Program-made: the position numbers and the translations under genes | Notes under the pieces: model-generated | The model's database searches: none | Seen by the model: the letters and a program-made list of their open reading frames with translations, nothing else | What the model was told of the DNA's origin: nothing | Shown here: piece after piece, positions 1-12,235 of the stretch | Layout of the letters: every line of letters starts with the position of its first letter | Numbering within the stretch: position 1 is the stretch's first letter | Assembly: GCA_012934845.2 (NCBI GenBank) | Contig: WNNJ02003191.1 | Span: 1 to 64,000 of the forward strand | Source: Pomphorhynchus laevis | Lineage: Eukaryota; Acanthocephala; Palaeacanthocephala; Echinorhynchida; Pomphorhynchidae | DNA length: 64,000 nucleotides | Reading direction: 5' to 3'

Positions 1-2187
1 ACAAAGCATAATGTTTATTATCCATAAAAATTTATTATTCTAATACAAAGCATAATGTTTATTATCTATAAAAATTTATTATTCCAATACAAAGCATATT
101 GTTTATTATCCAACAAAATTTATTATTCTAATACAAAGCATATTGTTTATTATCCATAAAAATTTATTATTCTAATACAAAGCATATTGTTTATTATCCA
201 TAAAAATTTATTATTCTAATACAAAGCATAATGTTTATTATCCATAAAAAATTTTTATTCTAATGCAAAGCATATTGTTTATTATCCATAAAAATTTATT
301 ATTCTAATACAAAGCAAAATGTTTATTATCCATAAAAATTTATTATTCTAATACAAAGCATATTGTTTATTATCCATAAAAATTTATTATTGTAATACAA
401 AGCATATTGTTTATTATCCATAAAAATTTATTATTCTAATACAAAGCATAATGTTTATTATCCATAAAAATTTATTATTCTAATACAAAGCATATTGTTT
501 ATTATCAATAAAAATTTGTTATTCTTTTACAAAGCATATTGTTTATTATCTATAAAAATTTATTATTCTAATACAAAGCATATTGTTTATTATCAATAAA
601 AATTTATTTTTCTTATACAAAGCATATTGTTTATTATCCATAAAAATTTATTATTCTAATACAAAGCATATTGTTTATTATCAATAAAAATTTATTATTC
701 TAATACAAAGCATATTGTTTATTATCCATAAAAATTTATTATTCTAATACAAAGCATATTGTTTATTATCCATAAAAATTTATTATTCTAATACAAAGCA
801 TATTGTTTATTATCCATAAAAATTTATTATTCTAATACAAAGCATAATGTTTATTATCTATAAAAATTTATTATTCCAATACAAAGCATATTGTTTATTA
901 TCCAACAAAATTTATTATTCTAATACAAAGCATATTGTTTATTATCCATAAAAATTTATTATTCCAATACAAAGCATATTGTTTATTATCCAACAAAATT
1001 TATTATTCTAATACAAAGCATAATGTTTATTATCCATAAAATTTTTTTATTCTAATGCAAAGCATATTGTTTATTATCCATAAAAATTTATTATTCTAAT
1101 ACAAAGCAAAATGTTTATTATCCATAAAATTTTATTATTCTAATACAAAGCATATTGTTTATTATCAATAAAAATTTATTATTCTTATACAAAGCATATT
1201 GTTTATTATCCATAAAAATTTATTATTCTAATACAAAGCATAATGTTTATTATCTATAAAAATTTATTATTCCAATACAAAGCATATTGTTTATTATCTA
1301 ACAAAATATTTTATTCTAATACAAAGCATATTGTTTATTATCCATAAAAATTTATTATTCTAATACAAAGCATAATGTTTATTATCAACAAAATTTATTA
1401 TTCTAATACAAAGCATAATGTTTATTATCCATAAAAATTTATTATTCTAATACAAAGCATATTGTTTATTATCCAACAAAATTTATTATTCTAATAAAGC
1501 ATATTGTTTATTATCCATAAAAATTTATTATTCTATTACAACGCATTTTGTTTATTATCCATAAAAATTTATTATTCTAATACAAAGCATAATGTTTATT
1601 ATCAACAAAAATTTATTATTCCAATACAAAGCATATTGTTTATTATCCAACAAAATTTATTATTCTAATACAAAGCATAATGTTTATTATCCATAAAAAT
1701 TTATTATTCTAATACAAAGCATATTGTTTATTATCCAACAAAATTTATTATTCTAATACAAAGCATATTGTTTATTATCCAACAAAATTTATTATTCTAA
1801 TACAAAGCATAATGTTTATTATCCATAAAAATTTTTTATTCTAATACAAATCATATTGTTTATTATCCATAAAAATTTATTATTCTGATACAAAGCATAA
1901 TGTTTATTATCCATAAAATTTTTTTATTCTAATACAAAGCATATTGTTTATTATCAACAAAAATTTATTATTCTAATACAAAGCATAATGTTTATTATCA
2001 ACAAAAATTTATTATTCTAATACAAAGCATATTGTTTATTATCCAACAAAATTTATTATTCTAATACAAAGCATATTGTTTATTATCAATAAAAATTTAT
2101 TATTCTAATACAAAGCATATTGTTTATTATCCATAAAAATTTATTATTCTAATACAAAGAATATTATTTATTATACATAAAAATTTT
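1..2187. repeat. 44-bp satellite array, about 49 monomers
   Basis: Head-to-tail monomers of 44 bp start with ACAAAGCATAATGTTTATTA and run from the left edge without unrelated spacers; the left boundary is outside the window. Variants recur: CATAATG or CATATTG, and TATCCATAAAAA, TATCCAACAAAA or TATCAATAAAAA. The order of variants repeats after about 790 bp (18 monomers); compare the blocks near 45-130 and 838-920, or 223-360 and 1013-1145. The consensus matches the segment just downstream of the coding end of the Naiad-like PLE (near 30,615-30,660 and 36,125-36,170). The last monomer runs into TTTCCGCT, as those element copies do. No coding potential. Confidence 0.95.
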
Positions 2188-2765
2188 CCGCTTAAGAGAA
2201 AAATTAATATATTGATATTATAATTCTTAATAAAGGTTAAAAAGTTAAAAATTTTTGAAAAGGTTTAATTTTTAAATACTGTAGAAATAATGTATATCGC
2301 TATCTTTAAACTGATAAAACATTTTGTTGTTATGTTTTCAATACATCATTTATTACATTATGATTATATCGAAAAGTGTAATAATATTATTCCCATGCTA
2401 TAACATGAAAGTGTCATATACGTCGCCTTTGTTAACTGTCTACCATACTAATATCAACAGGACTTCGTTGATTATATTTAATGCAATTTATGAATAAACA
2501 TATTATTAATAATGTGATTTATGATGTTTAAATAATTTATCATATTATGATATTTTAATAATTTTTCATATTATGATATTTTTATTGTTAATTTGTAATA
2601 TTATAATATTATTTTTGGATAACACTGTTTTGACAAATATTTTTACTGCCGTGAAATTTTTTGATGTTTCCAAAAAAGCCATATTGCAATTTACAGAATC
2701 GCGAAATGGAAATCAAGTCGACTTGGCTATAGAGTAAATTGCTTTAGCCATACATTTTTAGGCGC
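2188..2765. other. AT-rich spacer, nothing recognised
   Basis: Follows the last satellite monomer. Poly-A/T rich with no credible reading frame, and no clear similarity to other parts of the window. Confidence 0.5.
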
Positions 2766-3110
2766 ACATTAATCAGATAAATTTTTTGTATCTACGTATT
2801 TTATATTATTTATAAATCAAAATTAATTTATTCACATTTCTTATATAAAATTTTAAGTTAAATTTATAAATATAAAATATAAAATTGAAATTTGAAATAA
2901 AAGTCAATTTTTATGAATAGACTAATAAATAACATACGATGTATCAGAATCAGGATTAGAAGTCATCATGAGTAAATGCTATGCTATCAGGTTTCGGCCC
3001 CTATTCCTTGGCCCAACATAGCAACGTGTTCAAATACGTGCTAGCGGCGTATTTCCTCTTATGAAATTTGATTATCAACTATTTTATATTAATACAATGT
3101 ATTAGAATGA
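2766..3110 (-). mobile_element. Solo 3' tail of Naiad-like PLE
   Basis: Copy of the dispersed non-coding tail family. It opens near the block seen elsewhere as CTAACTGAGTCTACGTATTT, continues through an AT-rich stretch, then the conserved block with GGTTTCGGCCCC and CCAACATAGCA, and ends near ATTTCCTC. Where the PLE coding end is present (30.6, 36.1 and 4.4 kb) this tail follows it on the minus strand, so minus is taken as the sense strand. Here no coding part is attached. Confidence 0.7.
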
Positions 3111-4100
3111 GATATTGGAATAGATGAGGTTGATTTCACTTTGATCATGTAAATATTTGCACTCTGTATACTAACGCATTTGTTTAGAAAAGTTTACCTT
3201 TATATTTTAGTGATACTCATACTTTTATACTCATGACCACTCAATATGTAATTTTGTGATCATGTTTATTCACAAAGACGATGAGCCCTTTTGATGGCAG
3301 CTATACCAACTACTTATGCCCTCAGGGCGTTCGCAGAGTTCTCAGAACTTATTGGGCTTTAGTTATTTTGTTTAGAAATTAATAATCTAAATGACTACTT
3401 AGCGTTATTTCTTTTTCTGTATATATTTTTAGAGCTCTTACATTTTAAATATAAATCCAACATTTCAAACAAGTCTTAACCCTAAATGTTAGCTTGTATC
3501 ATAATGTTTAGAGAAAGTAATTCATTTGTTATATACCATGTTTATTTTATCTATTCGAGATATTGCTTGTCAGATTCCATTTTGACATCAATAAATAATG
3601 TCGTCCAAAAGATGCCTTTTATCTATTAATTTTGCTGCAAAATACATCTATAGAAGCATCACATCGATATATCCATATATTCTTGATATACCAGTGCATA
3701 GCAAGTACAAATACACGGGACCGTACTTTATCGTGTGAAATCTCATCTGATCATTTTAATTCATAACTTTTTTCCGTTCTTATTTGTAAAAATGCAAGTG
3801 ATTACTGAGTTATAAACTTTAGGTAAACGATGTATTTGTAATTGTTAATTGTGAAATAATCACGCCTGCAATAAAACATTCGTTATGAAATTACAATAAA
3901 ATAATTCACAAAATCAGTTACTCTGCCAATTATTTATTCTTATCAATAAAGTAGCAATATCGATAATTTACGGTTTAAGGTTAATTAATTTGCCAATAAA
4001 ATAACGAATTTTAAGGACTACTACACTAGAAATTCCCAAGCAACAGAACGTAATTGACTTACTTCACTTGTTTAAACAGAAATTCATTTAAAACGTTTCG
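3111..4100. other. Non-coding AT-rich stretch
   Basis: No reading frame or recognised repeat. A small GC-richer island around 3,275-3,350 has no identifiable origin. Possibly intergenic or intronic host DNA. Confidence 0.4.
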
Positions 4101-4103
4101 GAT

Positions 4104-5771
4104 CAGCTAACTGAGTCTACGTTTTTTATATTATTTATAAACTAAAAATAATGCTAAATAAAATTTAAATAATTAAATAATAAATAATTAGAAATAAATA
4201 ATTGTTATAAGATTCTAGACGATTATAGAATAAAAATTTGAGGTCAACAGAAGGAACTGTTATGTTACCAGGTTTTGTACTCGCCCCAACATAGCAACTT
4301 GGCCAAATACGCACTAATGACGTATTTCCTCTTCTGAAATTTTATAATTTAGTGTACTTTATTCTAGTACAAAGTATATAATTTATGCATAAATTTTATT
4401 CACTTAAAAATATGTGTTGATTTATATATTTTACTATTTTCTGTTTGATTATAGTTTTATAGTAATATAGTTTAAAATATGTATCTATTAAATTATTTAA
4501 ATGATTTTGAAGAAAGCCAATATCATTACATATTGTTGCAATTCTTAAAATTTCATTATTTAATGTTTTATATTTTATATTATATGGTATGCATGGATGC
4601 TCATGCAAAAATATGTTTCTTGTAAATTTAAATGTCATCTTTACGATATAAATTAATAGTAGTTTTAGTTAATGTTAATTTTATGTTCATATCTAGATAT
4701 ACACCTTCTTTATCATTAATATTGGTTTTGTTAAGAATAAGGCTACTTGGATAAATGTGTTCACTTATTGAATAAATTTAATAATAAAAAATAAATTTGT
4801 TATTTTTATACTTAAAATTTAAAATTATATTTGAAATGGAAGAAGATTGTGGATTTAGTATTTATAATCAAATTTGTCATTACTGTGGAACTGCTGTCTT
4901 AACAAATTTTAATCAAATAAAGGATATTTTATTCTTCTTCGTTTCTATAATAATATATATTTGAAATGTAAGAAGATTGCGGATTTAGTATTTATTAACA
5001 ATTTTAAATTTTTATAACATTACGTTAATAAAATGATGGTATCTTTATAGTAATCTAGTTTAAAATATGTATCTATTAAATGATTTAAATGTTCACAAAG
5101 AAAGCTAATATCATTACATATTAAAGCAATTCTTAAAATTTCATTATTTAATGTATTATATTTTATATTATATGGTATGCAAGAATGCTCATGCAAAAAT
5201 ATGCTTCTTGTAAATTTAAATGTCATCTTTACGATATAAATTAAAAGTAGTTTTAAATGATATTTATTTAATGCTCATATCAAGATATATACCTTCTTTA
5301 TCATAAATATTATAGATTTGACTGTTTTATTAGACCACAAAATGCTGGTTTCCAACTTATGTGAGGGATCATATTTGACGTAGGAATTACTATTTTCTGC
5401 TTGATGTTATTTTTATAGTAACCTAGTTTAAAATATGTATCTATTAAATTATTTAAATGATTTTGAAGAAAGCCAATATCATTACATATTGTTGCAATTC
5501 TTAAAATTTCATTATTTAATGTATTATATTTTATATTATATGGTATGCATGAATGCTCATGCAAAAATATGTTTCTTGTAAATTTAAATATGTCATCTTT
5601 AAGACATAAATCATCTAAGCGATATAAATTAAAAGTTTTTAATAGATGTTAATGTAATGTTTATATCTAGATATATACCTTTGTCATTAATATTGGTTTT
5701 ATTAAGAATTAGGCTACCTGGATAAATTTGTGCACTTATTGAATAAATTTAATAATAAAAAATAAATTTGT
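4104..5771 (-). mobile_element. Naiad-like PLE end: tail plus three copies of the RT C-terminus
   Basis: A full tail (4,104-4,385) is followed on the minus strand by the C-terminal coding end of the element. That end then recurs twice more at about 5,000-5,300 and 5,385-5,771. Each copy encodes the module with FLHEH.CIPYNIKY, LNNEILRIATICNDIGFL and LIDTYFKL. The outer two copies stop at the same upstream point (near 4,790 and 5,771), suggesting a truncated subfamily or local duplication rather than independent truncations. None has RT catalytic motifs. The same module follows the RT core in the 22.3-kb copy, which fixes its identity. Confidence 0.8.
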
Positions 5772-6560
5772 TCAACATATGATGCTACACCACCGAACTA
5801 AACTATTATTAAAACTTTAGTTTTACATTATAAATAAATGCTGCAATCCGTTGTTTTAATTTGATTTAATTTAATAAATAATTTATGATAAAATGCGTTT
5901 TTTGAGAGTAGCAATTTACCCTGTCAGTAAGCGCCCTAGATAATTTACAAGCAGGATCAGCAAACACAAATTTATTTTGAATTTCGTAATTTTGTTACAT
6001 CATCAGAGCAAAGCGTACTGCTGATAAAATTGTAATCTTGTCTCTTTTTCAGGATCAGCTGCTAAATAAAAAATTTATTTGATATTTTATAACAAAAAGT
6101 TTTTTGTTGATCGTGTTCCAAAATTCCGAATAAAAAATATATCATCATCAGTTATTTTTAAAATATACGTTTATAAGTAATCCATACTTCAACAATGTAG
6201 TCATTAGTGGCACAAATGCTCCGGATGTTCGAATACATAAATGTAAGTCAACAAATTAAAGTAACCAATCAAATATTCAGCCATTTTTGTGCAATTTAGA
6301 TTAGTTATCATTCATAACTAATCGCATATATCTATGCGATTATCTATGATAATCGCATATCATACTATGTCGCATATATCATATAGGCATATATATTATA
6401 ATTCAGTGAATTATAATATAGTGAATTAGTATAATTATATAATTAAATATAATATAGTATAATTTATATAATTAAATATATAATTATATAATCAAAAATA
6501 TTTTATCTGAAAATCAGATCACTGATCTGAAAATCAGTGATCTGAAATCAGATTATTTTT
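5772..6560. other. Non-coding AT-rich stretch
   Basis: No gene visible. Around 6,300-6,560 there are short imperfect palindromes (CGCATAT and TATAATT runs and a repeated CTGAAAATCAG motif) that could fold, but nothing ties them to a known element. Confidence 0.4.
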
Positions 6561-7310
6561 AAACCAGCTAACTGAGTCTACGTATTTAATATAATTATAA
6601 AATAAACAAACCATAATAATGCTAAGCCAAAATTTAATAATTAAATAATAAAATAAATAATTGTTTTTAGATTTTCTATAATTTAAATCAAGTTAAAATA
6701 AAAAATGAAATTTAAAATAAACATCATTTTTATGAATTGACGAAATCAATGGTATTGACGCCATTGCTATTTTAAGTTTGCAACATTGCTATTTTAAGTT
6801 TATAAGCAGTAAACTAAATAGAATAAATAATTGTTTTTAGATTTTCTATAATTTAAATCAAGTTAAAATAAAAAATTGAAATTTAAAATAAACATCATTT
6901 TTATGAATTGACGAAATCAATGGTATTGACGCCATTGCTATTTTAAGTTTGCAACATTGCTATTTTAAGTTTATAAGCAGTAAACTAAATAAAATTAATA
7001 ATTGTTTTTAGATTTTCTATAATTTATATCAAGTTAAAATAAAAAATTGAAATTTAAAATAAACGTCATTTCTATGAATTGAGTAATAAATAACAGACGT
7101 TGTATCATAATAAGAATTAGAGGTCATCAGGAGGAACTGCTATGCTATCAGGTTTCAGCCCCTAACTCCTCTACCCAACATAGCAGCGGGGCCAAATACG
7201 TGCTAAGGACGTATTTCCTCTGATTAAATTTGATGTCCAACTGATTAATACAATCACACAATGATCAAGTTTTTTTCTTTATATAAGATTTAATACTATC
7301 AGATTTAGCC
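6561..7310 (-). mobile_element. Naiad-like 3' tail with internal 171-bp triplication
   Basis: Starts at CTAACTGAGTCTACG and ends after the conserved CCCAACATAGCAG block. The segment beginning TTGTTTTTAGATTTTCTATA occurs three times (6,661, 6,831 and 7,002), a local tandem expansion of about 171 bp including a doubled GCTATTTTAAGTTT motif. No coding sequence. Confidence 0.75.
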
Positions 7311-7439
7311 TCTATTATTTATATCAAGTTAAATAAAAAATTAAAATTTAAAATAAAAGTTAATTTTTATGAATTGACTAATAAATTACAGACGATGTGT
7401 CAGAATAAGAATTAGAGGTCATCAGAAAGAAATGCAATG

Positions 7440-7845
7440 TTTTAACGAAACAAAAATTTCATTGACGTTTCGGCGTTAGTCTTTATTACACACTAAACAT
7501 TTTAGTCACTAACAAAATACAACACTATATACACATTTGCTATAAAAGAAGTCACGATGTTTTTGCTTTTTCTTATTTAATTTGTAATCCCTTTGACTGT
7601 TGAGCATTTTATCGGTCATTAATTGACTAATCCAGTAGTGTTCTAGTTTACATCGTTCGTTTGAATCTGATATATTACCTAGAATTATAGTTTTAAATTT
7701 ATGCGTAGATAAGTGCCCGTAATGCTCTACTACACGGTCAGTTTTGTATTTATTATCTGTAGATTTGGTGTTATTGGCTTTGAGAGTGTTTTACTTAGGC
7801 TCGTCAATTTCTTAGTAGCTCCTAAAGTGCTTTACCCGTCGGGAT
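7440..7845 (-). mobile_element. PLE fragment, C-terminal end of a GIY-YIG domain
   Basis: Minus-strand translation shows a block ending HYWISQLMTDKMLNSQ. It lines up with LYWIAQLMTDRSLNSE in the 46.3-kb PLE and KYWIGQLMTDRSLNTN in the 48-kb PLE, so this is the end of the same nuclease domain in a third subfamily. Only the tail of the domain remains and the upstream part contains stops. On the element's downstream side lies CCGAAACGTCA, reminiscent of the terminal GAAAC motifs of the other PLEs. Confidence 0.65.
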
Positions 7846-8365
7846 TCTCTCTAATCTTAGTCGTCTGCCGATAAGTTATATTTTTAATTAGTGTTTACTA
7901 AAATTAAAGTTTACGGTTATTATTCTAAGTAAAATTAAAATTAGCAAAATTTTAAAAAACATCACATGAAAAAAGATAACATTTAAAATAAATAATAATT
8001 AAATTACATAAATAATTAATATATACATATTAATTATCAATATTCTCTCTAATCTTAGTCGTCTGCCGATAAGTTATATTTTTAATTAGTTTTACTAAAA
8101 TTAAAGTTTACGGTTATTATTCTAAGTAAAATTAGCAAAATTTTAAAAAACATCACATGAAAAAAGATAACATTTAAAATAAATAATAATTAAATTACAT
8201 AAATAATTAATATATACATATTAATTATCAATATTCTCTCTAATCTTAGTCGTCTGCCGATAAGTTATATTTTTAATTAGTTTTACTAAAATTAAAGTTT
8301 ACGGTTATTATTCTAAGTAAAATTAGCAAAATTTAAAAAAACATTATGAAAAAAGATAATTTAAA
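7845..8365. repeat. Tandem repeat, about 190-bp unit, 2.7 copies
   Basis: The block beginning ATTCTCTCTAATCTTAGTCG starts near 7,845, 8,041 and 8,231. The units are nearly identical apart from short indels, and the third is truncated. Non-coding. Confidence 0.9.
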
Positions 8366-9385
8366 TTAATGCTTGCTTTATATTGAATATCATTAGTAGG
8401 AACAGACTAAATAGGATCGATCCTAAGCGAGACTGCTGTATTGATAACTCTGTACTTACTAATTGCTATGACAATGTCAAAGTTTTACTTCATAAGAGAA
8501 TTTAGGATATTTATAATCCATTTTCACTCTATATTTAATAGATAGATTAAAATATTAGAATTGTCTTTAATATGTAACTTTAATATTACTGCTTTGCACC
8601 TTATTATTATAAGTTATATTATAAGTTATATTAGTTATATTATTAGTTATATTATTATTTGCATTATTATATTATTATATTAATTAATATAATATATTAT
8701 ATTATAAAATTAATATATTAATATATTATTAATAAATTAATAAAATGTATATTTTATGCGTATTTAGGTGAAATACAATAAAATGTTTACTGGTGAAAAG
8801 TTCTTATTTTCTTTTTCAATGATTTTAATCCTCAACATTTTAAATCTTACAGCTAAATTGTCGGAAATACTGTGTTCATACAATGCTTGCATTTTGACAT
8901 TTTCAGTTAAGCATTCACATAAGATATTTACTTATCCAACGAAGGATATACATTGCTCTGCATGATATATTCAACGATATGATTTCAGTAACTGCTAAAT
9001 ATTCTAACACGGTAACAATTTTTAACTTAAATAACTTAGATCTAACATTACTATCTAGTTTAGATAGTTTTGTAAACTTTAAAATTCTGCCACTTCTCTT
9101 TTGATAAATATGGGAAATAGTCAGCGCTCAAAATCAACGTTAGAGAATGGTAAATTTCATCAAAAATATTAAAATATAATAGTTTTATTATGATTATATG
9201 AAATCATTTATCCACTTGTTAATAAATAAATGTTTAATTAATGTTTTATTATGAATTCTGTTAAATTTGTGATTATCAAATTATGATATAATTAAAATTT
9301 AAAATGATGATATTATAAAATAATATGATATCCAATTCGTAATATTGGAAAGAATATTAATATCAGAAAGAATCATGCTACAACT
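8366..9385. other. Non-coding AT-rich stretch
   Basis: Contains runs of TTAGTTATATTA and ATTAATATA (8,610-8,740). A 65-codon frame at 8,768-8,965 has a hydrophobic start (KFLFSFSMILILNILNL) but no family resemblance, so it is not called as a gene. Confidence 0.4.
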
Positions 9386-10115
9386 TTTATTTACAACACG
9401 AACAGAAAAAAGGACTAAAACCTGTAATTATTTTTTAAACTTCTTCGGGAAGCTTAACCCGGGATGCGCTGCATTACCACAGACGTCTATGACTAGACGT
9501 CTGTGGTAATACGACACATCCCGGGTTAATATTTGATATCAATATTGAACTGAGATCAGATGGATCTAGATGTGCAAAATTGATAACATTATTCTTATAA
9601 ATTTGTAAATATCTTATATAAGAAAGTGACCTAGCGGGTTGGAAAATTTACTGTCTCAATCCTAACTCATTGCAATTAAGTTCAAGTTAAATAAGATTAA
9701 GGTATCCAGCTACTAATAGGTATGAATCAGTAAACAACAACTTAGAAATTATATCTTTGAATGGGTAAATATAAATCTTACTTTGTTATTGAGAAGGAAG
9801 CAGGACAATAAATTGGAAGTATCATGAGTTTGAATATTCGCCTATCTTGCTTTTACCTACTCTAAATAATATTAACTTCTGTGTAATGCAAATGGTAAGG
9901 CAAATAATTAATTTGAAAGAATTATGCTACAACTTTTATTTACAAAACGATCAGGAAAAATGACTAAAACATGTAATGCATTTTTTAAATCTTATTCGGG
10001 ATGCTTAACCCTAGATGAGCCGAATTATAACAGACGTCTGTGGCTGGACGTTTGTTATGATACGGCGCATCCCGCGATAAGCTTCCCGAAAAAGTTTATA
10101 TAATCAAGATGACGC
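9386..10115. repeat. Two hairpin-bearing repeat copies
   Basis: Two related units lie near 9,390-9,545 and 9,925-10,100. Each has TTCGGGA-AGCTTAACCC on one side and its complement on the other, around a long stem built on CAGACGTC and GACGTCTG (first loop near 9,490, second near 10,040). The flanking half GAACAGGAAAAA..GACTAAAAC links them to the tandem family at 10.35-12.1 kb. A third relative with a different stem (CTAATAGGCAT/ATGCCTATTAG) lies near 33,225-33,320. The structure suggests a small non-autonomous inverted-repeat element, but no transposase or target duplication was identified. Confidence 0.6.
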
Positions 10116-10344
10116 TTTAAATCTGAAAGAATTAAGGAAAAATATTCTGCATGTAAAGTATTATATAAATAAAATTGTTGATTACCTTTTATAAATAATA
10201 GATACAATAATTTTAATACTTGAAATTTTTACTCAAAAAGTACTTATAAGATAAAAAATTTATCTAATGTATTTGCAATGCAAGCGATAGCGGTTTTCAT
10301 CAACCATAAATTTATTATTGAGTAATATGCAATAACTATTATTT

Positions 10345-12100
10345 ACCAACAGTAACAGGAAAGCTTTAAATCTTCTTGTGGAAGCTTAACCCAGGATACG
10401 CCGTGTTACCAGACTCCTAGCACCAATAGGACGTTTCCACCTTAGTATCCTCATGCTCAGTACGTGAAAGCCCGAGCAATACGCTCCAGCGTATATTTGC
10501 GTCAATGCACAGTTGTTGGTGACAAATATAATAATTGCTAATGATGACTCATTGAATCTGAAAGAATTATAAAAGAATATGCTATAATGTTTATTTACAA
10601 CACGAACAGGAAAAAGGATTAAAACATATCGCTTTTTCACAAACATCTTCGGGAAGCGTAAACCGGAATGCGCCTATCACAGACGCCATGCTCCAATGGA
10701 AAGGTTCGACCTTAGTCTACTCATCGCTACAGGGTGGTCTCACTAATGTGGTCGTGTAGCTACACAACTTCAACTTACTCTACTTTTTAGTAAAATTCCG
10801 AAAGGAATTTGCTAGGCACACGCTCTTCCACCTATTCAGCCTGACACATGAAACCTTATAAAAGATGGCATCACAGAATAGCACGTGTGCATCGCTCATT
10901 CCTTCATCCATTTATTAAGCACACATTATCAGTAGGTGAAAGCGCGAGCAAAAAGCTCCAGAGTATATTCGCGTCAATGCACAATTGTGAGTACACAAAG
11001 ATAATAATCGCTAATGATGACGCTTTAAATCTGAAAGAATTAAGGAAGAATATGCTACAACTCTTATTTACCAACACAAACGGGGAAAAGGCTAAAACCT
11101 GTAATTACAATAAAAATTTCTTAACAAGAAAAAACAAATAATATTACACCAGATTTGTCACGTCAACCACTGGTCCAAGTGTCGGGTCGTGTAGGCAGTA
11201 TACGAAGCAAACTACTCCAGACATCGCGATCCTAATCCACTGACCAGAGTTCTCTTCTAGATAGCTCAAAGCGGTATTCGGCCAATTCGAGATTTGATCT
11301 CACCACCGGTATCGAAGTCTACCTCGAGGTCTCTTTCTAGCGAGTTCGGCCTGGAAAGCCCTACGAGAAAGCCGATCCCTAAACATCCTCAGAGCGTGTC
11401 CTGTAATGCTTTTTTAAAAGCTGTGTGCTTTTAAAAAAGCTGTAATCCTTTTTAAAAGTTTCTTGTAGAAGCTTTACCTGGTATGCACCGTACTACCACA
11501 GACACCTAGCCTTCCCCCAATATGCGTTTTGACCTTACTCTACTCATCGTTAAAGGATGGTTTTATCAGCATGACCCTGTAACTACACAACTTTGATTTA
11601 CTCTACATTTTAGTAAACTTCAGAAAGGAATTTGCTAGGCACACGATCCTTCGCCGGTTGTTCAGTCTTACATCTGACACACAAAACCTTGTAAAATATG
11701 GCTTCAAGGACAGCACGGGCTCTAGCGCTCATTCCTTCATTCGTTTACTAAAATACTGTAACATTCGAACATACATGCTTAGTACGTGAAAGCCTGAGCA
11801 ATACGCTCCAGCGTATACTTGCGTCAATGCACAGTTGTTGGTGACAAAGATAATTGCTGATGATGAATGATTAAATCCGAAAGAATTAAGGAAGAATATG
11901 CTATAATTTGTATTTACAACACGAACAGGAAAAAGGATTAAAAACATAATGATTTTCTTACAAACTTCTTCGGAAGCATAAACGGAATGCGCCTTACACA
12001 GATACCATGCTCCAATGGTAAGGTCCGACCTTTGTCTACTCATCGCTACATGGTGGTCTCACCAATGTGGTCGTGTAGCTACACAACTTCGACAAGTACA
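10345..12100. repeat. Degenerate tandem family, unit about 475 bp
   Basis: Landmarks GTGAAAGC.CGAGCAA..GCTCC recur near 10,462, 10,934 and 11,786, and TTTACTAAA/GGAATTTGCTAGGCACACG near 10,808 and 11,628. Each unit also carries ATTTACAACACGAACAGG and a GTGGTCGTGTAGCTACACAAC block. The array is broken by a LINE fragment near 11.15-11.4 kb. Short frames inside (up to 104 codons) are not conserved between units, so I read this as non-coding. Confidence 0.75.
11145..11400 (-). mobile_element. LINE fragment, C-terminal tail (RTE/endonuclease-RT type)
   Basis: Minus-strand translation gives MFRDRLSRRAFQAELARKRP, then RGRLRYRW and later ENSGQW. This matches the usual terminal block of many endonuclease/reverse-transcriptase LINEs, where a basic K/RRPRGRP stretch is followed by a Trp. 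It is GC-richer than its surroundings and interrupts the 475-bp array. One stop lies inside. Clade assignment is from memory and tentative. Confidence 0.5.
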
Positions 12101-12235
12101 CAAAAAGTTCTTATAAGCACTATATAATAAAAAAGCATTTGATAATTATCGACAGTAACTTATTGAATTTCAGTCGATGCTTTAGTATATTACAAGAAGG
12201 CGAGGAAACAGGAATATCAATTTGATTAGAAAAAT

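Noticed and set aside
1-2187. CRISPR-like array
   Set aside because: The repeats are head-to-tail without unique spacers, and the genome is eukaryotic.
2950-3080. Naiad-like tail as a tRNA-derived SINE (GGTTTCGGCCCC resembling a B box)
   Set aside because: No matching A box upstream, and the block is contiguous with PLE coding sequence in several copies.
8768-8965. Small secreted protein
   Set aside because: The hydrophobic start is plausible, but the frame is short, AT-rich and has no homologue or conserved feature.
10386-12043. Small genes in the 475-bp tandem family
   Set aside because: Frames differ between units and fall on opposite strands, as expected of non-coding repeats.
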